This document shows, piece after piece, positions 33,317-49,019 of a stretch of 64,000 nt of DNA. The position numbers and the translations under genes were made by a program. The stretch is from Paragonimus skrjabini miyazakii (Eukaryota; Platyhelminthes; Trematoda; Plagiorchiida; Troglotrematidae): contig JTDE01000419.1 of the NCBI GenBank assembly GCA_014338405.1, forward strand, positions 1-64,000, written 5' to 3'. The notes beneath the pieces are model-generated. The model was given only the letters and a program-made list of their open reading frames with translations, searched no databases and was not told the origin of the DNA. Positions within the stretch are counted from its first letter, which is position 1, and every line of letters begins with the position of its first letter.

Positions 33317-36300
33317 GGTGAACAGACCTCCTTGAACCCGTCGGGCGAAGGTTAACATACCGTACTCCACAAATTCCGCTGTTAATGTTTAATGTTACCA
33401 ACTTAGTTTGCTATGCCGTACAAGAAATACTTTCCATCGAGGTGTAATCCAAGTTAAAAATATTGTACCAAAGAAGACAACACTTGGTTTGCGTGATCAC
33501 AATAATCCGAATAAACTAGGTGTTTGTATTCCCTCGGAGAACGTGAAACAGTCGCTGGTTTTGTGCTTACTGCATGGTATTATGAAGTTTAACGTGGTTC
33601 TTGCTTGAGAAAAACTTCACAGCGAGGCACTGAAATGATCAGTCTTAGCCGCCATTCACGAGCGCCGTGCTCATGTACACCATGTGAGGTACACTATATA
33701 AAAGGTACGCAAACGTTTCAATTCAGTAGATACCATAGAAACTTTCAGTTCGGTAAACGATGATGTAAAATGTACATTGCAGTTTAAGCCTAACGAACAG
33801 ATGGGTATTTCATACGCGTTTGATGCAATGCTTATGGATCTGGTTACCGTAATAATTACGGAAAATCAACCTGCAATGTTCATTATAGCTGTTTTAGTAG
33901 TTGGGTCAAATTGATATGGAAGAAGAATTTAATAAACAGCCTGATGTGTATAACCATAAGAATATGAACACATTATGGTATCTGTTTGAATGTTACTCCT
34001 GTTTGCGTGATTCTTACAATACTGTTATAATGTGCCATTTACTCATGGGAGGTCTTGTCAAAGATGGCCGCTTGGTAAACCTTTTACTGTCCGTAGTTAT
34101 ATGTTCGTGAAAGTAGTCCCTTGGAGGCATAGAAACCTTGACAACCAAATTGTGTATCTGATTCAGCCCTACTCTAAAGTTGTGACTACAGTTGACAGGT
34201 CTGCTCAAAAAAACCTTCTTGGTGCGAATACTCATTCGATAAGATTCCTATCCCAAAGTACCCTTAAGCGCCATCTAGCTCAGTTGGATAGTAACTTCAC
34301 ACAATAATCGGATTTCAACCGCCGTAAATCTAGTGGCTTATAGTGGTTCCAATTCATTGTTATAAGGATGGTTCATCGAAAGCTGTTGGGTGTAAAATTC
34401 TGTTCAAAGTTGAAAAAATTGAAAACTGACCACATAACCAACTACACACTACGTACATTTCGATCATGACGGTCTGCGATCCACTTGGAGGTCGATCAAC
34501 CTTCTGCGATTAAAGTTGTAGAGATTGTTACTTAAGATTGTCAAGGTGTTCCGTTTAGTTGTAGCTAAGGTATGCTTGACATCTCGGAATGAATAATGGC
34601 TTGGTTTTATTTGGTCCGTGTTGACAACAACTTCCCGTTTAAATAATGTCAAATTAACCGAAGCAAAAGCAAGCCAATGCATTAATATCCAGCAAAAATT
34701 CAAAGTCAGCATACAAACATCCTTAGAAAATAATTAGCATCCCTCAATTAAAAACACTCCTCAGTTATTGCAGGCAAAAAAACAAAAAGTAATCAGCTCT
34801 TGCAATCATAGAACAGTTTGGTATAAGATTTTGTGCCAAAAATTGTGAGTTCTGAGATAATAAACGTTGTGTACGTTGAATGATAGGAGTAAATTTGGAC
34901 AAACATATGTGTAACAGATAAGTTCATTGTGCAGTTAATGATAGACAAGAGAACTAACATTGGTTGCAGTTTCATCGCAAGAACCTACTTTTGGTCGGGC
35001 TGGCAATCAATCAGGGCAAAGCGCAAATCTTTTAACTGATGACTTACAAGATGTAGTTTTACGATAATATAAGCCAAAGGTTTCATGAAATTAACATATA
35101 TGGTCAGGCCAACAGCTCACCAACAGTAGCACGGTACACTTGGACACCTGATACAATAATTCAAGTGATCATTCAAGTCGCCATCATCTCTGACTGGTTA
35201 CAAAACTGGAATGTTGGCTTACCTTGTGAATTGGGTTGTTGATGTGCCATATTGTTGCGGCACCATAGCTGCTGTGACTCAATCATCTACTATCTGTGAA
35301 CTGTGTACAGTAAGTTACCAAAGAATTTCCAAGTGAAAAACAACTTGCATTTTAATGTATTCAGTGGTCCCGGAAATACTAATGATGTGATGGTCTGTCT
35401 AGTCGAAAGCCAATGATGTCGATCCCTTGAATGTAGAAAGCGTGATCCACTGTAGATCTCCAGCACTTGTTGAGCCAAACATGAAGCTTGTGCTATTACG
35501 GATCAGCACATGTATGTTGTTCCTCAAACACCACAAATCTCGCCCGTAAGTGGCGATAACTACTTGTCTCATGATTAATCAGGGGATACAAGATACGGTG
35601 TTTCTTTATTCGGCCCATCTTAGTCAACCCAGTTGATATTCCAGTATAAGATCTTTTGGGAGCGTAAATAATATGGTCACATAGGAGCTCATAAGATTGC
35701 GGTCAAAAAATCATAGGTAAGATCAAACGGTTCCAAATGACCTTGTAAATGTAACGCGTTTGGAGTGACATTTGCAAAACCGAAGAAAATGACATGGTTT
35801 CTTTTGATACGATACAGTGAATGACTAAAATCTGTAGGCGAACATTACTGTGAACTTTACAAAAAGGCCTTACCATCTCAAATTTAAGTCAATGGATTCA
35901 TTAAAAAAGCGGCCTGTAAAAACAATACACTCATCTACCAGCTTATCGGATGTAAATCAGATGGTGTATATATTGTAGCGTGTAGCGAAATAGCCAACTG
36001 AACGATTTAGTGCAGGTTTTTGGAACAGATTCTGGGCGAGTTGCCTTTTGGTTGCAACTTTACACCGAGTCTCTGCACAAAACGGTAAGCCGAAAAAAGA
36101 AAGAAAACGGGTCTCATTTGTAACGGAAATCAATAACAGGGAGTCTCCAATACGAAATTTTGGGTACGGACTTTTAGAATAATTGGGAAATAATAGCCAG
36201 CTTGCATACGAAAGCGTTAAGGTTGGAAGCAGTTATTTTTGACCGATCCCATCGAGTACATGCATTTACAAAATGATTTCTCACTGATATACAAACTTAG

Positions 36301-39300
36301 AATCCGGATTTTCATAGTGATGGAAAATGTGTGGATGGCAACCTAACCAGATGGCGGTGGGCTAGTTTGTGCGTGCTTGCTTTCGGTGCAGCTAAAACTC
36401 GCGACCTACATGTTACAATGTGTAAATTGGGTACTCGAGGTTCACGATCAAATGGTTTGAAAAAGTATACGGGTAGCTTCCTCAGGAAATTGTGAAGTAG
36501 CGTTCATCTGGCTGCGATACTGTCCTGCTGTCGTTACAGACCATGCCCTGAGGTGTCGCAAGTGGATGCAGACACTCTTGTTGGAGGGTGTTATCCACCG
36601 GCAATTTGTGATCAGTATTGATCAACTGCATTTCTAAACCGTTCGAGATTTATCAAGGGATCCCTTATGACTGAAGACGCTTGGGAATTGACAGCGTCGC
36701 ACAGTAATGAGCACTAACGCATTCAACTTTTGCCCCATCACACAAGTTGGTGGCGTTGAAGGGTTTTGAAAAATGTTTCATTACAAATTTAATGTTGGGG
36801 ACTAATCAGAGAGATGCTCAACAGTTGATTAAGCTTCAGTCCATGTTCACTTGTGAGGCCTTAACATGTCATTCACATTCGGTTTTGGATATCGGATGTA
36901 AATCAACTAGATGCCTTTCCACTGATACATTAGTTCTCAGTTGCCACTAGAGAGTCAACGATTCTACTTAGTAAGAACTGTGGACAACCAGATCTGCAAT
37001 CCTGCTGGATGAGTATTTTTCAGTCTGTTAGCACACCACAGGGTTAGGCTGACTCAGAAAGATTTTCACATTGGTTATGAGCTCGTGTCCTATCCAGGAT
37101 GCATGTCGCTTTTAGATTTTTCTGCTTTATTGGCACCCTTTGTCAGCTTTACAGAATGCGATTCCTTCAAAGATGAAAACAGCCTTAGAGTTATGCAGTA
37201 AAAGACAATCTCCGTTGTCCTGCGAATTATCGCGCCGAATTCCTCAGTAGGCCTAACACAAGCACCTCATTTCATAATAGGTCCCTGTGTATTAATGGTA
37301 TATTTTCTAACTTTTAAAGGAACACTGTTTAAAGCTTTTCGTATATTCTTCTCAGAGGAAAGTTATGAACAAAATTCAGCGTTCAATTTGAAATATGACA
37401 TATTTGTCTAGCCAGCACCAAATATTTCACGGAAATGATTGCCCACGCAAAACTTCTCGGACAGAAGAAGAATTTACAAGAATTTTCATACTGATATCCA
37501 CCAACGTAATTACTGAGAATGTAAGTTATAGTATTCATATTGCCGGATTCCAGCGTGAACCGTCTGAGAAATCTTGCCTTAGTAGTCAACCCTCTGGATT
37601 AGTTGGTAGATTCTACATGTGAAAATGGGTCTGGGTTAACTTCATGAATTTCAACCTGACTTTCTACTTCTGTTGGCAGATCAGTTGCCGTATGTTGGCA
37701 CACTGTTTCTCTTTCTCTTGTCTAAATCTGGCAAAATCTAACATTTATCGGTCTTTTCTGAATTGTCGACTATGCCAAACTACTCACCAGACTACACATG
37801 ACCATAACTGTACTTTTGGTACTGTACAAGATTTCTAATTCTTCTGAAACAGTTGGTTTAAAGAACTGACCTAAAATTGGATATAGAACCTCTTAAATTT
37901 TTGCGATAGCTAGATGCATGTTTCACTAAACGTTGACTGTTTAGAACCCAATTAACACATGAAATTTTCAAGACTCAGATTGACGTAGACTTTGCATGGG
38001 CCTTACTCGGAAGATACCGAGTTGCTTTCCTAACGTAAATGGCTTGACAACCACTATCCTGATCACGTTACACACACCGGTCTGCGCTTAAAATGGAAGA
38101 TTATTTGTGCGGCATAATAGATTTTAGCAGTTGCCACCGTGCTAATGATGGACCTATTGAATGTGGTTAAATTTTTGTGTCATTCCGATAAAGGCGGATC
38201 TTTTGTTCAATGTAGCTTTTTCTGGTTGAGTGACTTTAATCTTAGTTTCTATGTAACCTTTTTGATATCCTTATTCATCAGAATATTTTCCCGATTCATC
38301 AAAATGTAGTTTCCATCTTATCTAAATTATACGCCTCTGTTCGTTTCGTGTTTGTTAGACAAACAATCGCACTATCCGTCCCGAAATTGACTGTATTGCC
38401 ACGCCTATGTTCCTCTCACATGAGCTGATTTGTGAAAAAATCCGTCTGGTTTGAAATATTCCTACAATGAGGAAATATATTATTTCATTCTCTTTCCCAA
38501 TTGCAACCCGTATGATCAACGCCCGAAAAGGAATTCTGTGCGACTGTGACCTCTTTGATCACGTAGACTATGTTGTTAACATTAGAGAAATTTGACAGAT
38601 TCTACACTTCCCAGTTTATTTTAAGTGTACCTTTGAAACTGCTATTTCTGGGGGTGGTAAACGTAGCAGAGACGTCGTAGCAACCAAACGCTCTGTGATA
38701 AAAGCAGCCATAACTAAAACCCGTTTAGTCATAACTATTCATAAACATTAGGTTGTCTTTTATGAGTGACATGCTTGTGCACAGCCATATAAAGTTTATT
38801 AGAGACGAGTCGAAAACACTGATGAAGCATGCCTGCCAAATGATAGTGTGCTGGTGGCTAAAGTTAGTTTTTTTACTCAAGTAAGCCCAATCATTAGGTA
38901 TGGTGATCGAATATTCTTGTGCATTAAGTGCGCTAAACAACAAAGCGAAACATATTAGTGAGCAGAAAACGGTCAAGAAACCGAACGAGGAATATCGGGT
39001 CAAAAATAAACGTTGCAGACACTGAACAAATGATACGCTAATCAACGAAGGCAAACAACCTGTCGACCAATGATGTCGATTACTAGACTCTGATGTTCAC
39101 TAAAAATGCAGCTATGTTCTGTTTCGATTTTGCGGGGCAGCTAAACAGCTTCGGCATATTTACTCGACTGGTAAACACCCGACCAACAACCAACCAGCCA
39201 AACTACACTCTGTGACTAATTCAGAACATCCTGTATAAATGTACAGTTTATTTGATTATGTATATCGGTAGTCCTTAGAATGTCAATAGCAGCTTACTCG

Positions 39301-41940
39301 AATAAATGTGGCCGCTGATATTTAATAAGTTTTTGGAGTCACCCAGATACCTCTATTACATTTTGCATACTGTGCGACGCCATATCCGTTGTTTGTGTTT
39401 AAACAAATGCAATCAGGACATGTTATACTGGGGAACGCTGGTGTGACACTAGTGCAGTGAAGTTGAGCGATCGTAACATACTACCTATACCACCGCTATT
39501 TAGTAGTAGGATCGGAGCATATATTTTGACATCGCACAAGCCGCGGGAAAAATGCCGGAAGGAAAATCAGAGTGCAGCACCGCCCATAGTGGTCCCTGCT
39601 ACTTAATAGAACTGAGCATTGGCGTCTTTGGCAACCGAGAAGGTCTGGGGCCGAATACCGCGTGCAAATGAGTGGTTTTGTTTCAGGTCTTGTTTAAATG
39701 CTTAACCCATTTGTTGGTTTGTCGAATAAACAACCCTTGTGACATCCGTCTTCTTGGTTCACAACACTTGTTTACTTGTGAATTAATGGTTGAAAGTGGT
39801 AGCAAACAACGGGATCACTTCAGCCTGTGATCTATCTGAGGAAGCTGGTAGAACAAGTTTATTCCTCCGCGCACGGAACATTCACCGTACCGCCTTTCAC
39901 ATCCTTTCTGAAGCTTCTGAAACCATCCTATCGTTCAGTTGAAGATTCCATCAAGACAGGTCATTAATGAATTATAGAAGCATCTGAACTTATCAGTAAG
40001 TCTTACCTAAGACATACAAACTGGAAGCTTTAACATAAATATTCGACGAATAAAAAGTCACACATCTTTGATATGGGACACACGCACATCCAACTGTAAA
40101 ATTATGTTTCCTTCCGAATACAACATGCTAAGTATCAAGATAAACGTATTCAATTTGTTAATGTGTAAACTTTCATTTCGTACACTATGAGGGATATTTA
40201 ATCCACTAATCCACCCAAATAATGTTCACTCGCCAATTAAAATGAAGCTCAGTATTCAGAAAGTTAGACATCTAACGGTCAGCATATCTTCAGTGAACTT
40301 TTGATTCCTACGGAAGTACAAAAATTCTTACCCGTATGTTTATAAAACCGAAACATTTATCCACCATACATGACGCCAGATGTGTTTATAATTGGTGTAA
40401 ACCAGCAGCATCGTTTGATTGTTCAATCAGTTAACTTTGTATGTTGCTGTCTTCATTAGTCTGGAAGAGAAGGTCAGTGCGTTGTTTTTATTCTAAAATC
40501 ATTTCGTTCTGTATGACGCTAATCAAGGTATTCTGATTTGATCGTGTTTAAATGAAAATTCACGTCGTCTCACTTTGATGCTGTTCGCGTGTGGAGATAA
40601 AACTATTCCGGAGGCGGCTGGTAAAAGACCTTGAGATTTGAAGTCGTTTGATGGTTTTCTACTTAGGTGCAATTGCCTAATGACCGATAGGTGGCCTTTG
40701 TAAATTCGCGAAGCGGTGCAGGGGTTGGCACGGCGAGGCTAAGAATAACTCATTTAAAGTCAGAATGATTGCTCATCTGGGTCAAGGTTATCGATCCGTC
40801 CAAAAGGTACAGAGATCATGGTGTGCGTTGAGTGCGCAAACGGTAGCGTTCACCAATCGTGTGTTTGATTCATTTATTACAGACATACGCTGTCGTCTCA
40901 CTAATCTGTCGCGTTAACCATCAGCTGCCAAATTAACGGCTGTACCCACGAATCTTAGCGCCATAAATTTCAGTCGCTTTCCTCGATTTTTTCATAAGTT
41001 GAATGACCGTAACATGATAAAAGGTCTGCGCAAACGTCACTGGAAGCAATTGATGAACAGATGTTCACGCTGTTATGCGTCCATCTGTCTGCCACCGCAA
41101 GACAAACAAAATCCTGAGATTCACACAAAGTCAGACATCCTCATTGGATGTGTACGAGCTCGTGTCTATTTTTACACGTGAAATCAGGTAATCTTATTAC
41201 ATCAGGTCCTGGCTAATCGGCATCTGTTGGTCGGATCGGTCCTAGCATTAAAAAAGGTTTGACCGTTTACTTTCACTAGCTTCACCTTTACGTATAAGTA
41301 CCCGATTCTTGTTGTTAATCGTTAATAATCAGTAACTATTGCTGTAAGCTATTCTTTGCTCGACTAATTGATTTCCCTACTATGCCACCGCTGTTTCTAA
41401 CTGGACAAAATAGATACGGTAACTTAGAAAAAGTAACAACAAAATTAGTGTTTTCCTTGAATAGCCCACGCTTCAGTTGCAAGGTAGCTCAAACTTCGGT
41501 ATAGTATTTGATCTATCAACATGAACGGTATGAAATTAGAACATCCATGCACTCGGGGTAGAAAATAATAACGGTAAAAGTTTTGCAGGCAACTCTCTTG
41601 AATCAAAAGACCAAAAGACCAACTTAGGTCTTCTAGTTGACCAAGTGATGATTAGTGAAAGGGATGAACCACCGTTCCGTTAAAATTCTGGAAAGCTCAT
41701 GCCACAATTGTATCGCTCACTAATGAGTCATTATAAGTGGATCTGTTCAGCTAACTTCCTGCCGCAAGACCTTGGAATAGCGAGTAGCCACTCAAGTTCC
41801 AAATGTTAACCAGGTTTCGGTCATCGTTAGGTCACACCGCTGAACTAAATAGACGTGGGCAGTGTTGGGAGAAACGCCGAATAGATGAAACAGCGGAGTT
41901 TAATAACTATCGAGGTATGAAACAATTCCGGGACGTAAGC
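33317..41940. other. AT-rich stretch without recognisable gene
   Basis: A good TATA-like motif TATATAAAAGG lies at 33695-33705, but no supported transcript or reading frame follows it. A 109-codon minus frame at 38725-39054 begins with a hydrophobic run (FLTVFCSLICFALLFSAL) that could pass for a signal sequence, but it has no family match. A weak pol III-like pair of motifs lies at about 39615-39665. Otherwise nothing. Confidence 0.45.
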
Positions 41941-41949
41941 AATACTAGC

Positions 41950-41975
41950 AACAACAACAACAACAACAACAGCAG
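41950..41975. repeat. (CAA)n microsatellite
   Basis: About eight CAA units ending in CAG, in otherwise non-repetitive sequence. Confidence 0.9.
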
Positions 41976-44154
41976 ATTGCTTCATTCATTCTGGAGAAAA
42001 TATTTTTCTCATTTAGGGAGTTCTCACTAAAAGACACGTCTTTCATAACTCCAGTTCGAACCAGCTGATCGAAGCCAACTACCATTTCCCAGCTTCTTTC
42101 ACCTAACAGTGTATGCGAGCGACGACTTTTAATCACACAGACTCAGTAATGCTGCTTACAAGTGTGCACGCCTTAGTACACCGTTCACTACATACGCCTG
42201 TGTATTTTTGAAGAATGTAAAAGTCGGATATAGTTAGGCAATAGTAATGAATTTTAAAAAAGGAACCAAACGTAGGGCGGAGGCTCTAAACATCAGCAGG
42301 TAATCATGAATATAGTGTGAATCAGTAGACTGCAATGACAACACACAGTCGAAAGCCTTCTAGAGATCAACTTCCTAGTCAAGAAGATCACAAGACCCAA
42401 TCCAATCACACGTAGACAAGTGTAAAGTTACAAGAGCAGTGGCATACCACGAGTTGTAAATCATACTAACGGGACTGCCGCGTGAGCAAAAACACTGTTC
42501 GCATGCGCACGCTTCAAAGGACACGACACCATTCTTTCCACAGGATTACTGATTTTCCCCAGCATGTAAATCAACCGTCAAAAGCAGCCAAAAGGGCGAT
42601 CTTTACTGTAGGTGCACCAACTTTACGTGGCCTAAGTAAACGAAAGTGCGTCTCCCTTTATCACACCGGTTTCAAACCGGTTCAGTTATTTGAACTCGTA
42701 GTGTAATTGCGATTGCACGCGATTAGATCTTTTAGTGCTGTGAAAATTATTCTGTTCACGACGTCTCAGGCAGATGGCGACTTTTCCGGTACTGCTGAAG
42801 TAGGATTCATGAGACAATAACCAAAATGTACCATGAACTTAATATGAGGTCTGATCCGGTCTAACCCCACCGTCAACAGCTAATCGGGTGAGGGCATGCA
42901 AAATCCCATTACTAAAATTGTATGCGACTAACCACTGAGTTTAACACCAATAATCCATGAGAAAATCTTTTCATTTACTAACAGTAAACCATTCAGGCTG
43001 ATTAAAGCAATCATTAAATTGGTTGAGACCATGTGGCAGCATACGTTTCTTGTAGGTTTTATGAACATTAGTGGATTGGAGTAGGGGCCAAGTCAGACTA
43101 CGGGCTTGAATGCAGTTTTTGTAACAACAGTTTTGCTGCGAATTTCCATGGACGTCACCAGTAATACATGGATAATCTTGCAAAGGTGTGCTTTTAATCT
43201 TAGCATCTAGAGATACTTTGGTTCCGTATAAAATTTATTCCGTAAATAAAAACAGACATCTGAAAGTTTCACAGTTATTTATTTTAATTCGGAGATTTGA
43301 ATAAGGTATAAAGTCGTTAGATAGATTAATTAGTATAACCTCATGGAGCCCGGAAAAAATTTAATCCTATACAAAAGCCAGACACCCGATTAAACTCGGC
43401 CCAATTTTCGACAACCATTCAAACAAAATCCGGATTGATTTCATTTCACCAAGCAGCAGCTTTGTTTGTGAGGGCGGAAAGCTGTTGGGTGTGCTCTTTT
43501 CTTTCCGGGCTGATCTGCGATAAGTTGTAGCATACACTTTAAGAATGAGAACAAACATACCGGGGTTGAATTATTGGATATTGTAACGAGATACTCAGAA
43601 CTACATCAACACTGAATACCGAAGCACGACGTTATAATATTCCGGCAGAATTACACACCCGGTGGTTAGAATAAGTAGATTAGTTAGTTCACCAATAAGT
43701 CCGCAAGGCGAACTGATACCCGGGTGCCAGGTGACAAAACAAGTTATTCAGGCAAGTGAGTCGCATAATTATCTCAAAGTAAACAATGTAAAGACGTAAC
43801 TCATGTGGTCTTCTCCAAAATAACGATTGGTACTTGATGACCAAATTATAATGAATATCAAAACATATGCAGGTGCATATTTTTGGTAATTTATCACTGG
43901 GGCGATATAACTATGTATGGAAGTGAGACATTTAGATCATGATATCGACCAGACTCATGGCAGAGGAACTGGCTCACTGGTTAGTCGATTAGTGAAAACT
44001 TGGTTAATCCAATACATCACACTCGTTCTTCCTATTGGGATACGCAGATTAGACACCGATTCGGTCAATCCGAGGCCAGGATAGAGGCAATGCCTGTATA
44101 ACCGGACGGGTGAGACCTGATGGTCTAGTAACCTACTTTCTCTGTAAGGATTCC
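41976..44154. other. No recognisable gene
   Basis: Short frames only. A tight hairpin 'ccggtttcaaaccgg' sits near 42665. Nothing else stands out. Confidence 0.45.
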
Positions 44155-44180
44155 GATATATATATATATATATGTATATT
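44155..44180. repeat. (AT)n microsatellite
   Basis: An alternating AT run of about ten units, interrupted once by G near its right end. Confidence 0.9.
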
Positions 44181-47100
44181 TTGAACAAAGTTTATCTCTC
44201 CTCTGTATAATAGTGTTGACTTAAAAACAACTCAGCACCAAAGAGCTTCGCTTACCTGATTTTATTCCCATTGATTTGAGATACTGAACGCACAATACTA
44301 CTTACAAAATTCCACAGAACAGTAATCATGAGTCAAGAAAAGCACGATAATGAAAAAATGAGGGGAAAAATAACCGCCAAGATTGTCTTAGTGTCAGCAC
44401 AGTTTTACCACCAGGTTAGTCCCGTTATAATTAGTGTTTATAATATCTTAACTGACAAACTTGTTTGTTTGTTATCGTGTTTTCTCATATTAGTCATCCA
44501 GTCTTTTCTACCTAGCTGTAACAGATGCACCTACGGAATGCTCCATATACAAGGGACTGAGCAATGAACCCAGTCCGAGTATGTGTGAAACAGAAAGACT
44601 AAACGTAATGCTTCTATTCTACATCGCCTGAAGATTTTCTTACTTCCTATGGCTCCTCTAACAGTCCCACTTTATATGCGTTCAATAAGAGCTACACATT
44701 TTTATGTAATGGAACAAACTAGTATTTTAGTTTTTGTAGAGGACCTAATCATAATTGATAAAGATTGATGGTGGATGATTGCTTACAAATTTCCTACCAA
44801 TTTTACACGTGCGATTAAACTTGCGTGACTTGTAAGCAGACATATGTTGTTCGTGTTAGTAGTCACATGGTCTGTTTCATACTCGGACGTAATGGCCTCG
44901 TTTTTAACCAGTTTGCTGGAGCGGACAAAACATCAGTGATCCAGATATAGCGAGAGTTCCAGTTTGCGTGATGACTGTCGTGTTACCGCCCCATGAGGAA
45001 TATATTCCAGAAGAAAATCGATCGGGGTTTTTGTGGAAATTTTGGCGCGCGCCGACGAACAACAAAATTCACAACCATTGTTGATAAACGTATAGTGAAC
45101 ATGGCTTGATAATGCATCATTTCGAAAATTGGTATCATTTTCAGTTCACGTATCAATTTAACCTAGGTCATGCAGAGGAAATTCCAAGCCTGTTGTGCTT
45201 CAATGAACTGATGTGTTTGCTTTTCATGACAAAAATCAACTCACTTCCCACTGACGTATTTTAATAGAGGTTTTAATAAAAACTGATTGTGAAGTAAACG
45301 CATCCGATGTACTAGTGAATAGTTTTCTGAAACTAACCGGCATTACACCATCTTTGTGAAAGTAATTTGACATGTTGATTTCGATGTTATGCAGTATGGC
45401 TGCGGACAACGTTCAACTTGAAGAAATCTCATTAACGGTGACTAATTTTGTCTGACTAAACTTCATTAAACCGCTCAGTGCAATCGAACGCCAGAGGAAC
45501 AAATCACAGCACTCAAGTTTATACCGAATCACCTAGCAAATCACCAGTGAAGGACACGGGTGGCCTGTCTGTGGAGCGTCTTAATTGCACCTGCGACTAT
45601 TTGAATGTTAGCATTTACTCAGCCAGTCGCGTGCACACGAGCTTTATACTACTGCATCGATCGCGTACACTTTCCTAAACGCTTTCAAATGTCCTATTTA
45701 TCTTGATTTCTCACGTGACAATTTCCCGATTGCCAAAGTACTTGGAAACAGGGTTAATTCACAGTACATACCTTAATTACTCAATACAGATGCAAACTAC
45801 AAATGACTCTACAGCCCCACAAAGTCAAAGCCCGCTATTGAAATTACACGCTGTGCTGGTATCACCTTGCTTACGGTTCCATAGAATTATATTTTCTCAT
45901 ATCAGCTTTTTAGTTTGATAAGTGGAATTTTGGTTTATGAGTAAACAGCATAAAATACCACAGGTTTGCTGGATTTGTTGTTTTTCAAAAAATAACAGAT
46001 GACATGTTTGATGCAGCTGTGAATGTGTGCCGTTTTTGAACTACGCGATGAATTCGAATGTGGCGTGCAAATACTCCGTCGCTAGAATCCAATAACGACG
46101 GTCAGAAAAACATAATATGTGACAAAGGCGATGTGATATTGTCAGATAAATACTCCAAGTTCACCCCCTGCTTTGCACTTGCATGAACTAATCACATAAG
46201 AAAGTGGGATCATGAGTGAAACTCTCACGCATCATACACATATATATCAACTTCGAGTTATCTTTTCAAAGTCGAGAACAATGAAAACGCAAGTATAAGA
46301 CGTTCTCTAAAAGAGTGCAAGTGCTCTTATTGGAAGGAAAGCTAAAGTCACATGTAAGGTTTTTCAGTTTACCTTGAAGTGTCGAATCGTTCCGAAAAGA
46401 AAATATTAGTGTAAAGCGTTCTTACAGTGAGTCTTTGTAGACTAAACCATTGACTGGGTTCCTAGAAAATCAACTTACCATTTTTTCTGACTAGATTGCC
46501 ATTTCTGTATGGACTGCCACGGTTTTGCATTTTGGAACCATTCACGCCATCATCGAATCGTCCATACTTGAGTACCAACAAACACATTTTTCCATCTAGT
46601 TTCGTATGATGCAACTACGAGTCGTCATTAATACATTCAGTTTCCAAGTGATAGCAACCGATGCAGAACCCAATGAACTGGTGACTAAAAAATGAACAGT
46701 ATTCAGTGAAGATCACATCCAGCGAAGTCGCAAAATGGCACCGAGAAGCAAACAAATATCAGGCCTTTATGCATATCAGTTTTGATGGTAATCGCCACTG
46801 TCAAGTTTTGTTCACCAATATATCTAATATTATGTGTACATGCAAAGTGTAATTAAAAGGACAGCAAACCAACATACCTAATGTCACATCTCACATTACT
46901 AACGTGTTAAGGTGATTTTCGAGGTGAATGTGCTATAAACCAATTGTGGCAGACGTAAATGAAGTCCACGGAGCACCTATCTTCCAGCTTTTCCCTTAAA
47001 ATTAGCTCGCTTCTAACACTTTAGCCAAAAGGAATTCAGGCGGAAATATACGGAACATATTTTGTTGTAATGAAAATTCTGGTGACGTGCAATAATTCAG

Positions 47101-49015
47101 ATTTGGCGGTAAACAACAATATCCAAATTGACTTGACTGATAACCTCGTATCATCACTTCTGTCACCTTCTTTGGTGACAGAACTGTTAGTGTTCTGGGT
47201 GGGATTTAAGCGATATTGTTCATTCAAGCGTTTTTCATGAGATAGGTTTCGTTTATTCAGGACTTTCCCCAGTAAAATGGAATATGAAGTCTGGCCCACG
47301 TTTTAAATAAGTAACCTTGTTGGCCATTTTGATGCACTAAACCAGTTGGAGTGGAGAATTGTGTTTAAAAACGAAATTTGACTGATAAGTTTTCTATGCA
47401 GTGTAACATAAATTTCAAAATCACAAACATTTTCTCACCACTGCAACCCTCATGATAAAAATCACACACCGTTAGTATTTTATTCATTTAGTTGACAGCG
47501 TATCCTCATTAAGACCGTAAGAGGACATAGATTGCGAGATGCAATCATTTTGCTTATTCTCATCAGTCCATCACATAAAACATTCAGTTATATAGGTTAA
47601 GGGCTTGGCGGCAAAACAGTGAAATGAACGAACATCACATGGGAGTAACCAGGGTTCATTGCCATGGTAACAAAATTGATTGCGTCAGCACCTTTGCCAA
47701 CAAAGGACCGGTGCATGACACTTGATCAACAATGCATCGTCATATTGTTATTGTTACCTCAAGTCTTGGAAAACAAATCATGATGCAACACTTTTTTCTA
47801 GGACACATTTCTCCATGATTTTCTATTTGCAAATCGTATCATGGGTAATGAGGCTTTGAGATAGCTGTTGGTGAGAAGAGGAAACGGTCTTAAAGCAGGA
47901 CATATCCGGGGAAGTTTGTAGCAAGCTATTACGGAGAGCGCAAGTGACTTAAGTGGAGGTGAAGAAATAAAGGAGAATATAGTGTCTTTCTGAAGAAATC
48001 GCACAACGGTTGATCTTACTACAAACGGAGGTTATGTGTATATGCTTAAATGACTTGTCATTTCAAAATTTTTGCTGTCATCTCTATAGAGTACCCATCA
48101 ATTGTAAAGCTATTATTCATACAACTCCTCCACATGTCTGCAAATATTTAATTTAATCAGAAACTTATCAAAACAAGTGCGTCGTGTGTGAGGTCGCTCG
48201 CATGTGCCTCATCTTCATGTTATAACTTTGCACAACTGTCTTTCCGTATATCCAATGAATTTTGCTGTACAACGTTACACATTCAAACACATACGTGTAC
48301 TTTGAAGGGGACAAGTACTTTTCACTTCAGAACGAGATATATAAGTGGACGGATAAAAAGCCAAGAACAACACTGGACTGTTGGAAACGGTCATCAATCC
48401 GTGATTCGCCGGTGGTAATTAGTAACTCCCCGATCGAATCACTTGCATTGGAATAAAAATGGTTATAAACTTTTGCATTACTACCGTCGTTTTAGGCTGG
48501 TAGCTTGACTCAGCAGTTATATTTTCAAAATACTTCTACCCGAACTAAGTGCTCGAAGTACACTTGCCAAATATTTCCATCCGCAATTACTGGAGCAATT
48601 TAAATCTGGTTTTGTTGGTCTATTTATAAGAAAAACAGAATCGTTTCCCTCTTATATAACCGATGACCTTCTAACAACTACTGACATTCTACTTCTTATT
48701 TCGAACTGTGTATGTAAATCAGTTTTCTTTTTACAAATAAGCGTGCTGTGCAAACTATCACTTTAACTTCCCCTCCCATGGATTAATTATAAACTGCATA
48801 ATTCATTCCTGATTTATTCACTAATAACTACAGATTTGTTATTGAATTGAGCAGAAGAAAAACTTAATTTCTGTAAGCCACGGTTAATAATTTCTTCGAC
48901 AGTGAGGTGTCGTAGAACAACGTTGGTCTCTTTGTCTTCCAATGAAATCCGTATGTTAGGAGATTATAGAAACGTTGTTCGCTTTTATTTCGTCTGTTTG
49001 CTCACTGTCTCTCCA
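44181..49015. other. AT-rich stretch without recognisable gene
   Basis: A perfect 10-bp-arm hairpin with a 6-nt loop lies at 47158-47183. No coding family match. The last few hundred bases contain possible eroded SINE sequence ('gaggtgtcgtagaacaacg' near 48902), too weak to call. Confidence 0.45.
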
Positions 49016-49019
49016 ATGT

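Noticed and set aside
33695..33705. TATATAAAAGG as a core promoter
   Set aside because: A strong TATA match, but common by chance in AT-rich DNA, and no transcript unit follows.
38725..39054. 109-codon minus-strand frame with a signal-peptide-like run
   Set aside because: Hydrophobic stretches arise easily in T-rich DNA; no further motif supports a gene.
39610..39665. Pol III A/B-box pair
   Set aside because: Both boxes deviate from consensus and no related copy is in the window.
44155..44180. AT run as a regulatory element or origin
   Set aside because: A simple microsatellite explains it.
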